Positions 8,185-17,600 of a DNA stretch of 21,819 nt are shown here, piece after piece. Every line of letters starts with the position of its first letter. The stretch's first letter is position 1. Location: the NCBI GenBank assembly GCA_943704415.1, contig CALSCO010000128.1, positions 1 to 21,819 on the forward strand, read 5' to 3'. Both the position numbers and the translations under genes were made by a program. Source of the DNA: Parvularia atlantis (Eukaryota; Opisthokonta; Rotosphaerida). The notes under the pieces are model-generated. The model made no database searches and was not told where the DNA came from. It saw only the letters and a list, made by a program, of their open reading frames with translations.

Positions 8185-9905
8185 ACTCGCGCCCGCGCCC
8201 GCTGCTGCCGCGAAATCCAAACCCAAGGCCGCCGTTGCCACCGCACCTGCGCCTGCACCTGCGCCTGAATCCAGGACAACGGCAACGGCTGCCCTCAAGG
8301 CCGCCCTGCCACGCGTTGCACCGCCTAGCAAGACGCCCGCAGCCAAGGTCGTGGCCGCTGCAGTCGCCGCCAACGACGACGATGATGAGGAGTCGCCGAA
8401 CCCGCTCGTGGCCGGCGATGACGACGAGGACGTGGACGAGCCGCCGCCGCCGCCCAAGCCGATCAGTAGGCCCAAGCCTGCTGCCGCGCCTGCTTCATCT
8501 GCTGCGGCGCCCAAGCCTGCGGCTGCTGCGCCTAAGCCTGCGGCTGCTGCGCCTAAGCCTGCGGCTGCTGCGCCTAAGTCCGCGGCTGCTGCGCTTAAGC
8601 CCGCGGCTACTGCTGCCGTGCCCCAGCCCGCGGCTTCTGCTACGGAGCCCCAGCCTGTCACGGCCACGCCAGTCGCGGCTGCACTGGTCTTCGCGCCCGC
8701 ACCTGCGCCCGCACAGAAGGACGAGGACGAGGACGAGAACGACGAGATGCTGGCGAAGCAGCGCGAGCGCATGCTGGCGGCGATGCGAGCACACGACGAG
8801 GAGGACGAGGACGACGAGGACGAGGAAGTCATGGCGAGGCAGCGCGAGCGCATGCTGGCCGCGATGCATGACCAAGAGCACGACGGTCTGGACGGCTTTT
8901 TGGGCGAACCGACGCGCGACGCCGAGCCGCTGCAGCCCGACCAGCCGCCGGCCGTCGCCGTGGAGGAGGAGGACCTGGACGATTTTCTTGGCACTGCAGC
9001 GCCGAGTATGCAGCCCGCGCCGCAGCCCCAGCCAGAGCACGAGCCAGAGGACGAGCCAGAGGACGAGCCAGAGAGCGCGAGGCCCACCCTAGCCGTTGAG
9101 GACGACTTTCTGGGCGCACAAGCGGCATCAACGCTGGCCGAGCCTGACGTCGACCACCAGCAGCCGGAGCGTGCGCATGTGCCAGCCGTCGAGGAGAACC
9201 TGGACGGCTTCCTGGGTACAACAGACGAGCCGACCAAGCAGTCCGACGCCGCGACGGCTACCCTCGACGGTGTCCTTGAGGCGGCCGACGCGGAGCCCGC
9301 AGTGCCCGCGGCCGAGGAGGCCAAGCATGACGCGGGCGCCGAGGACGACGACCTGCCCAGCGGCTTTAACCCGCTCCTCGCTCAGGCCGCGCTGCAGGAC
9401 AGCGACGACGACGAGCCTGCAGCGGTCGCCCCTGCACCAGCAGTAACGGTGCGCATCGCGCGATAAGTTGCCGCCGACGACAGCTGACACAAGTCGCGCA
9501 GAACTGGCTCGACGGCCTGGACACGCTGTCGTCGATCGGCACCAGCCGACCAGCCGCGCAGCCGACCGCGGCGGCCTCCAAGTCGCTGCTGGACGAGTTT
9601 GACTTTCTCTCGCCGACGCCCGCTGCAGCACCAGCGAAAGCGCCCGCGGCCGACGTGATAACCTCGTCTATCGACGTGCGCCTTGCGGGCGCTGTGCTGG
9701 ACGCTGCTGACCCCCCTGCGCGCGCGCGCTTTCGCAGGACCTCGAGAGCATGTTTGGCAGCGCGCCGTCGAGCGTGACCGGCAGTGCACCATCGAGCGCG
9801 ACCAGCAGCAAGAAGGGCAAGTCGCCCAAGGACGGCAAGGACGGCAAGGGCGGCAAGGATGGCAAGGCCAAGAGAGCGAGCCGCCGCGCACCTGACGAAG
9901 ACTGA
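5849..9905 (+). CDS. RABL6: RABL6, Rab-like GTPase with a very long acidic/Ala-Pro tail
   Basis: RABL6 (Parf) is an atypical Ras-family GTPase linked in animals to cell proliferation. Exons: 5849-6029, 6088-6222, 6293-6340, 6402-6467, 6518-6666, 6722-6898, 6957-7060, 7110-7216, 7286-7405, 7464-7729, 7781-9448, 9502-9675, 9738-9905; 1120 aa against about 729 in human. The P-loop is GERGTGKS (67-74). WDVVDKG replaces the usual DTAGQ, as in RABL6. DVYKNTNGAVFVYDI, KKWTFEYVERELAKVPVH and GFGLKFLHRYLNVPFL are family landmarks. After residue 320 the tail is disordered: VKNVDDFVPPADVNFDDFLE, repeated NP(M/L)VA and DxFLG motifs, Asp, Ala and Lys-Pro-Ala tracts, and a Lys/Gly-rich end. The ATG at 5849 begins the only frame that reaches the P-loop. 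The gene converges on its neighbour across 116 bp. Confidence 0.95.
8060..8184 (+). repeat. Triplet runs coding for Asp and Ala tracts in RABL6
   Basis: GAC repeats at 8060-8100 encode an Asp tract, and GCT repeats at 8130-8184 encode a run of mostly Ala. Both stay in frame within exon 11. They are candidates for length variation between strains. Confidence 0.9.
8507..8611 (+). repeat. Five 21-bp tandem repeats (APKPAAA units) in RABL6
   Basis: Five consecutive 21-bp units encode APKPAAA three times, then APKSAAA and ALKPAAT. The last two units have diverged. They sit inside the disordered tail and do not disturb the frame. Confidence 0.9.
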
Positions 9906-10021
9906 GTTAGCTTTGGTGTACAGGAAACAAAGTTTGCCACTGTCCGTACTGATGAAAAGGTCCGGCCCAGTCGCAAGACACCTGCCATCCCCTGCCGACC
10001 CCACCTGTACAACCGAGTCGC

Positions 10022-11838
10022 TCACCAGTTGGACGGGTCGACCACGATCGGCTTGACCTTGATCGGCAGGCGAAGGTCGTTCCAGTCGGTGATGCGTGGG
10101 CGGCGCGGCGCCGACGACGGCGCGGGAGGCGGCGCGGGCGCGTGCTGTGCAGCTGCGGGCCCTGGCAGGCTCTGCGGGCGCGGGCGCTTGCTCTCGGCTT
10201 GTGTGCGCGTGATGGGTCAGTTTGCGCAATGACAGACCAGGCGCAAACGCACGCGAGGGCGTAAAGTTGGCATGCTCTGGCGACGGCGCGCGTGCGCGCT
10301 TGCGGGCGATCGGCTGCTCGGGCTGCTCGGCCTGCTCGTGCACGACGCGCTTCTTCTTTGTCACCAGCCGGTGCGCGGATACCGGTGACGTGACCGAGGA
10401 CGACTTGCTCGGTGTCTCGGCGACCTCGAGCTGGTCTTGGTGCGGCGGCTGCGATGCGGGCGTCGTCTCTAGTGCGATCACCGGCTGCGACGACTGCGAC
10501 GAATGGCTCGGGCGCTCCGGCGGGTACTCATCAAACAAGTCCTGGCTGTGCTCGCGCGTGGCCAACGCTTGCAGCCGCCTGAGTTTGCGCGATTGGCTGA
10601 CGTAGCCACACCGGCGTGCACGTACTGCGATGCCTGCCGCCGCAGCGGCGAGGCGTTGTCGTCGCGCACGGGCGACCGCGGCACGCGCTGCAGGAACGCG
10701 TCGCTGTCACAGCCGTGAGCGAACGTTACGCTGCCAGCGGAAAAGACGCACATGGGTGGCTGGTCAGGCTCGCGCGGGCCGAGCGGGGCTGGTGCGTCAT
10801 TGTTATCGTCGTCGTCGTCGTGCTCGTTGTGCGAGGGCGGCGGCTCGTCAGGCTGTGCGCGCTTTGCCGGCGAGGCAGACGGCTTGAGTGGCGACGACAG
10901 CGCGGACTGCGGCTGGCCCGGCTGGCTGGTGGGCTGACTGGAGCGCATGGGCAGCGTCGTCTGCGACGACACGACGTTGCGCAACGGCGACGGCGGGTGC
11001 GATGATGATTGGCTCGGGTGCGGCGATGACGGGGTGTGGCTATGCAGCGACGGCATGCGCGTCTGCGATGCCGAGGTGCGCGCGGGCGACTGCGATGGCG
11101 TTGCCAAGGGCGACGTTGAGGGCCGGGCGGGCGACGACGGCTGGGCGGTGGGCGGGCGCAGCGGCGACGAGGGCGAGCGCAGGGGCATCTGCGTGGCCGG
11201 GCCGAGCGCCTGCGAGTCCTCCTGCGAGCGCTCGTGCGACGCAGCACCGCTCGGCAGCGAGGGCGACAGCGGCGCGAGGATCTGCGCGATGATCGAAGCC
11301 GACAGCGACGACATGAGCGGCGCCTGCGACGGCCGCTGCGGCTGGGCTGGCTGCGCTGCTGACGGCACATTGTCCGAGAGGTGCAGCAGCGGCTGTTCGG
11401 CGGCAGACGGCTGCTGCTGCTGCTGCTGAGGGGGCGGTGGAGGCGGATGCGGCCGCTGTGAGTCGGCGAGGGTGTTGAGCACCTGCGTGTCCCACACGTT
11501 GTCGGCGCTCGGCCCCTGCGAGCTGTGCAGCTCAAACTGCGACTCGCCGTCGTCCACGCGCGCGGCCTGGCCGACGCGCCGCTCAGCGTCGCACACACGC
11601 GCACTACGTCGCGCACCAGCAGCGCGCGCTCGCCCGTCAGCTGCGACGCGCCGTCCGTGAATGTGGCGGCCGAGCCGCGCACGGCAAAGAACATCGCGGC
11701 TGCGTGTCGATCGCGCTGAGCACCGCACGCAGCAAGGCATCGCGTTGTGTGCGCCGCACCCTCCCTCTGCACGATCGCCGCGCGCTGCGCCGGCGGGATG
11801 CGCCGGTCCGCATCGGTGACGAAGCTCGGGTCTGCCAT
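10022..11838 (-). CDS. Unrecognised nuclear-type protein, Ser/Pro/Gln-rich
   Basis: I do not recognise this protein. Minus-strand exons are 11838-11760, 11699-11617, 11566-10752, 10703-10626, 10578-10253 and 10197-10022, giving about 518 aa. The first ~90 residues look folded (MADPSFVTDADRRIPPAQR, SQFELHSSQGP, VWDTQVLNTL). Then comes a long disordered part with polyPro-polyGln, many SP/TP sites and an Asp/Asn run. Two basic clusters, TKKKRVV and ARKRARAP, look like nuclear localisation signals. The last residues, RITDWNDLRLPIKVKPIVV then DPSNW, look like a conserved terminal motif. The second intron could start at 11616 (50 nt) or 11604 (38 nt); both keep frame. Intron 11700-11759 is in frame and stop-free. 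The start lies 22 bp after the TCF25 stop, so both may share a transcript or the promoter may lie inside TCF25. Confidence 0.75.
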
Positions 11839-11860
11839 GCTGCAAAACACATGTCTCAAT

Positions 11861-14076
11861 TCACCCGGCCCGCGGCTGCTGCTCGTCTTCGTCCTCGGCC
11901 CCGTCGTCGCCCTCGTCGCCCTGGTCGCCTTCGCCGCCGCCGAGCCCGTCAAACACGCCGTTGTTGACAAAGTTCTGCGTGGCGCGCCGGATCCAGTCGA
12001 GCACGAGCGGCTCGTCCTGCTGCTGCAGGCCCGCGGCCGCCAGGAGCCGGTTCACGTCGTCGACTGTGCGCGGCTCGCGCGTGGCGTCGTCCTGCTGCTG
12101 CAGCTGCTTGCCGCTCACGCGTCAGTACCGTGCCCGCACCAGAGCGCTGCGCACGCACCGCCGGATCGACTGTCGCCCACGGCAGCAGCGAGCGGAAGAA
12201 CGCCTCGACGGCGGTCATGTTCTCGCCGATGCGGCCCGAGCTGTTGGCGGCGTCGCCCGCGGGCGGCGCGCGCGGCCGCACGGGGCGTGTGTACCCGACA
12301 GTTGAGTCGCGCGGCGGGAGCGGATCGTGCATCATGATCGCGCCGCGGCTGACGTTGCCCGGTAGCTCGCCCGTGGCCTTGTTGATGTCTGCGCAGCGCC
12401 GTGAGATGGCGTGCAGCCTTGCACAGAGCGCAGCGCAGCTCACCGGCGAGGAACACGTGCCGGTACACGTTGAGCGCATCGAGCGGCACCTCGTGCGGCG
12501 GCGGCTGCAGCTGCAGGACGGCGTCGACCTTGGCGATCAGCACGTCCAGTTGCGCGCGCCACCACTCTAGCACTGCGTCGGCCGTCAGCGCGCACGACTG
12601 CGGCATGCAGCGTCGACACGCACCTTCAGGCTCCTTCCACAGCGACGAGTTGCGCTCGACAAAGAGCGTCGCGAGGATGTTGGGCAGGTTGCCGGGCACG
12701 GGCGCCGGCCTGCGCAGCGTCAGCGGTCTGGCCTGCACGACCCACGCCATGCGGCGCACTTGGCCAGGTACGCGTGCTTGGCGATGCGCGACGGAAGCGT
12801 CACGCCGCACAGGTCAGCCAGGGGTGGCAGCACGGCCGGGAAACGCGTCATGGCGTCGAGCAGCGCGGCCTTCGAGTCGCTGTGGCGCGCACTGTGGGCG
12901 AGCGAGCAGCGTGCGGCGGGCAAGCACAACGCACGTTTGCGGCAGTCCCTGCGAGAGTTCGATCTGCAACAGGCCGAGCGCATACGCGTACGCCCAGTTG
13001 GGCAGCAGGTGCAGTCGCTTGTGCTGACCGAGCGTCTTGTACACGTTCTGCAGCGGCCGGTGCTGAGCAGTCCGCCGACAGCAGAAACGCACACTCGCGC
13101 ACCACCACGAGCGCGGGCTCGCGTGCGCGCAGGGCGCAAAAGTCCAGCAGGAGCAGGCCGCCGAGCGGGTCCGACCCGGGGTCAAAGCTCACAAGCATCT
13201 TGGTGAACTCGAGCGCCGTGCGCCAGCAGCCTGCGCCACGCCCGCGTGAGCAACTGACCGCCGGTGCAGGCAGCTGTGTGTCAACGGCACCGCGCCGCGC
13301 GAGGTACTGGATGTGGCGGAACACGGCGAGGTAAAGCGAGCGATTCTCGGCGCGAGAGAACGCGAGGCGGCACAAGCCCGTGTTGACGCTGAAGAGCGGG
13401 TGGAACGCGCGCTCGAGCGCAAACAGGGCGCGCTCTGCGGCCAGCTCAGTGCATGCGAGCCGGCAAGCCACCTGCGCACCGACAAACTCGGCCGCCATCG
13501 CCACGTCGCCCTGCACCTTGCAGATCTCGGAGACGGTCAGGAGCGAGTCGACGTGGTACGGGTGCTGCACGGCGACGACGCGGTCAGCCACGCTTGGCGG
13601 AGCAGCGAGCGGCGCACCATCTGCAGCACGTGCATGATGTTGCTCGGGTCGAGCGTGTCGACGCTGTCGAGGAACATAAACTGGACCTCCTGGTAGCGCG
13701 GCACGTGCACGAGTTGGAAGTACGATGTGCCGCCGCGCGTGTTGACGAGCTCCATCGCGAGGCCGCCCTGCGACGGCGCGGGCCACGTATCGCGCGGCGA
13801 GGCGAGGATCCACTTGCGCAGCGTGCGGCGGCTGCTGCTCGCGCCCCCGCGTATCGTCCGCCGCCGGCCGCCGCCGTCGCCGAGGTCGGCGTTGACGATG
13901 CGCGAGCCAAAGAGCTTGCGCATTTCGGCGTCGGCGTCGAGCATCCGCGTCTCGACCGCAAACAGGCGCTGGTAGGCGCTCTGCAGCGTCGCGGCGTCGG
14001 GCGCGACATCATCGGGCACGGGGCCACCTGCCGGGGCCACGCCGTTGCTCTGCATCGCGCGGCGCAGCACACGCAT

Positions 14077-14110
<34 letters not shown>

Positions 14111-14500
14111 TCGCCCTTGCCCTTGCCCTTGCCCTTCTTCTTCCTGGGCTTGTTCTTCTTCTTCTTCTTTGCGCTCGACGATGCTGCTGCTTCCATCGTC
14201 GTCGTCGATATCGATGTCGACCGCGCCGTCACGGGCTCGTCCTCCGCGCTCCCGTCGCCCTCATCGCCCTCGTCCTCGACCGCGAGCTGTGCGTGCGTCA
14301 CGCAATGAGCCGCGCTCACGCCGCCGTCCGCCGTCCCGGCGCCGCACCAGCGCGAAGGCCGACTTGGCCGGGCGCACGCCCGCGTCCTTCTCGCCCTCAT
14401 CCTCCCCGCTGCCGCCGTCGCTCCCGCTCGCCGCCGCCGCCGCCGCCGCCGCTGCCGCGCGCTCGCGCAACAGCAGCCGCGCCTGCCGTCCCGCCATCAT
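11861..14500 (-). CDS. TCF25: TCF25 (Nulp1/Rqc1 homologue), ribosome quality control factor
   Basis: TCF25 is the homologue of yeast Rqc1, a part of the ribosome-associated quality control complex that handles stalled nascent chains. Minus-strand exons: 14500-14348, 14286-13618, 13564-13480, 13434-13291, 13230-13103, 13047-12935, 12891-12760, 12709-12624, 12572-12444, 12388-12159, 12106-11861; 704 aa against about 676 in human. The N-terminus is acidic and Ala-rich, with a Lys block (AKKKKKNKPRKKKGKGKGKG) then an Asp run. Family landmarks: HPYHVDSLLTVSEICK (from 275), RAFHPLFSVNTGLCRLAF, RAENRSLYLAVFRHIQYLAR, LPNWAYAYALGLLQIELSQ, SSLWKEPE, HDPLPPRD and AFFRSLLPW. Two ATGs stand in tandem at 14500 and 14497; either could start. 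The gene is divergent from CLU across 115 bp. Confidence 0.96.
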
Positions 14501-14615
14501 GCGAAAGGTGTGGCGGCGTAGTGTGACTGACCCACGTGGTTGTCCTCTGTGTCCGTGCGCCCCGTTGTCTTGAGCCGTCTTGCCTTCGGCCCCCCCCCCC
14601 GTTGCAGTGCGCGCC
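14501..14615. promoter_or_regulatory. Short divergent promoter region between TCF25 and CLU
   Basis: Only 115 bp separate the two start codons, so both promoters or leaders must share it. It contains a C11 run (14590-14600) followed by GTTGCAG just before the CLU ATG, which could be a 5' UTR acceptor. I see no TATA box. Confidence 0.6.
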
Positions 14616-17600
14616 ATGGCCTCGCCCGACGCGGCCGTCGAGTCTGTGCCCGCGTGCGCGCCCGCGCCGGCCGTGGCGGCGGCGAGCGACGCTGTCGAGG
14701 AAGCCGTTCAGCCGCAGGTGAGCGGCGCGCCCGGGAAAGCCGGAGACGCGGACTGACGACGCGCACGACAGGCACCGCCGCTGGTCGCGCTGACGGTACA
14801 CCTGCCCGACGGCGGCACGGTGCCGATGCTGCTCGACGTGGCGCAGAGCACGGCCGATGTGGCACAGGTGCCCGTGCCGTTGGCGCTGCGATGTTCGCAC
14901 GGCACTGAACATGCAGTGCAGGTGCTTGTCGACACGCCCACGTCGTGCTTCTACACGGCGTACCAGCTGCGCCTCCGCGACGCCGCCCGCACCGTGCTGC
15001 CCGAGGCCGCGCCGCTCGCCGCCGCCGTTGAGGCGCTGCCCAACCCGGTCGACGTCGACCTCGTTCCACGTGCGTCGCGGCCGTGTCGCATCCGCGTCTC
15101 ACATCGCGCGCTGCGCAGAGCCCTACACCGAGCGCCTCGCGCGCCTGCACGTGCTGCGTGTGCGCAACCTGCTCGAGGGCGGCGACGTGTTCAGCGGCAG
15201 CCCGATCTCGGACCTCGTTGCGCCGACGACGTTCAGCAACTCGCCGGACGTTGTGCCGACCGACGACGAGAGTGCGCGCGCGCGCGCCTGCCGTGCTCGA
15301 CGCACGTGCTCAGCTGATGCCGCGATCGCAGAGGCCTCTGCCGCGCTCACGCACACGCTCGGCGCGCCAAAGTCGCTCGCCGACCTGTACCCGGCCAGCT
15401 TCCCGTACATCCTGCCCGCCGCCGTCGACTCGATCCAGTTCTCTGCGTGGAACCCGCCGCCTCGTCCGCGTCAGCTGCACGGCGACCTGTTCTACATCGT
15501 GGTCGAGGCGCGCCGCGGCACGTACACGCACGTGACGGCGTCGACGCGCGGCTTCTATGTCAACCGCTCGACCTTCTCGACGTTTGACCCGACGCCCGCG
15601 GCCAACAGCTGCGGCTCGTCGACGCTGGTGCGCTGGAGCACTGCTTTGCTACCACGGCTGAGTGCGCCGTGCGCGTAGATCGGCCTTCTGCTGCAGCTCG
15701 AGCCGACGTTTGCCAAGCGCTACGAAGACATGCAGGAGGCCGCCAAGACGCACCTGCACCCACTCGCGTCAATCTTCGCGCCCGTGCCGCTGTACCCGTG
15801 GGCGGTCAAGGTGCGTCGACGCGCGAATGCCGTGCTCTGCCGCTGACGCGCCGCGCAGTCGGGCAAGCACGCCGCGTCGGTCTCGCGCAGCGCCGCGTGG
15901 GTTCAGCAGGCGCTTGACACGCCCGAGATGCCTGGCCAGGTAGTGCGCTGCCGCTGCCGCTGCCGCTGCGCGAGACTTAGCGCGGCGTGCACAGATGCGC
16001 GACTGGAACGAGGAGTACCAGCTGGCGCGGAGCCGCCCGCGCGGAACGATCGAGGAGCGCATCACGCGCGACCGCGAGATTTTCCGCGTCCAGAGCGAGT
16101 TCCTGCAGGTGCGTGCTCGGTGGCATAGCTGTCGAGCGAACGTGCTGACCGCGAGTGCACACGCTAGACGGCCATCGCCGGCGCGGTGCAGATTGTCAAC
16201 GGCAACCTACCCGCGCTGAACCCCGGCGATCCGATGGACGCGCGCATGTTCCTGCACCACAACATCTTCTACTGCTTTGCGCGCGACAGCCGCGAGGCCT
16301 TCCCGCTGCACGGCGGCGACGCCGCGGCGCACTACGCCGCGTCTAAGGACTGGCAGGTGAGCCAGGGTATGAAGTGGAGCAAGGATTGCTGACTACACGC
16401 GCGAGCACAGACGGTGGTCGCGCTCGACGGCCTTGAGCTGACGACGGCGTCGACCGTGCTCATGACTGTGGTTGACTACTGCGGCTGGCGCGTGACGGCG
16501 CAGTCGGTCGTGCCAGGGATTCTGCGCGAGGGCGGCAACGCCGTTGATCCTGCGAACGGCGAGGCGGCGACGGGCGAGGCGGCGACGAGCGAGCCGGTCA
16601 ATCAGGAAGCGGTCAAGAGCATTGAGCCGGTCAAAGACGACGAGGGCAGCGAGCCGGCCAAGGGCGACAGCATGATCGTCTACGGCTCAATCGACAACGG
16701 CGCGACGATCGGCATGGCGCCGGCCTTTGTGAGCGCTCTCGAGGCGATCGGCGAGGTGCTGCACCTGCAGCGGCACACGTGCGTACCCCTGGCGTGCTCA
16801 CGGTGCCGTTTGCTGACCGCGGCGAACGGCAGGGTCACCGACGACAAGGGTGTGGCGCACGAGCTGCCGTCGAGCCTTGAGTGGAAGGTGCACCCGTGCG
16901 ATCTGCACAGCGCGCCGCACTCACAACGTGGCGGCCCAGGGCATCGTCGGCGGCGACCACCGGAGATACCTCATCGACCTGTACCGCGCGACGCCGCTCG
17001 ATGTCAACTTTCTGGCGGACGTGGCGCCCGGCGTTAAGGGCGACCTGCCGACGGGCTTTGGCGCGTGCCTCTTCCCGGCCGGTGCGCGCGCGCGGGGCAA
17101 CGGTTGTCGGCGCGGGCGATTCACGCGTTGTGCTCGCAGACATTGAGCGCGCGACTGAGGGGCTTGTCCCGTACGTGCACCGGCTGCCGCTTTTCCGCCT
17201 CGAGTTTATCAGCTACTACGCAGGTGCGCTTTACGATGCACTTGCAGCGCGTGCACGCTGATGCGGAGGGGCACAGAGCACATCCAGTACGACGAGCTGC
17301 GCACGACGATCGCCGAGGCGGCCAAGAAGCACCCGGAGGGCACGGCGCCGCTCAAGTGCGTGCCTGCGCCCGCGCCTGCGCCTGCGTCGCGCTGCTGGCT
17401 GATGCTCTGCGCCGGCACAGTGAGCTGCTCGCGGAGATCAAGCCGTCCGACAAGCCGTCCGTGCTGAAGGTGGCACGTGCGCGCGCGACAGCCAGTGCCT
17501 GACGATGGCTGCGCAGCTCAATCCGGACCTGTTTGTGCTGCCGCGGACGACGCCAGCGGACGCGGTGGCGTCAGCAGAGGGTCAGGCGATCATCGCCGCG

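Noticed and set aside
8073-9092. 339-residue plus-strand frame with Thr, Leu and Arg runs
   Set aside because: It is a shifted reading of the same triplet repeats in RABL6 exon 11.
7021-9324. 767-residue open frame on the minus strand, Ser/Ala-rich
   Set aside because: It is antisense to the RABL6 tail; the Ser/Ala/Gly make-up follows from the complement of GCN/GAC-rich codons. It has no domain, and the plus strand has clear homology.
9366-10565. 399-residue minus-strand frame treated as one gene
   Set aside because: Only its first part (10578-10253) is an exon of the unknown gene; after the donor at 10252 it runs through an intron, then antisense to RABL6.
11961-12305. Plus-strand frames opposite TCF25
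   Set aside because: They are GC-driven shadows with no motifs, and the minus strand gives a full TCF25 chain.
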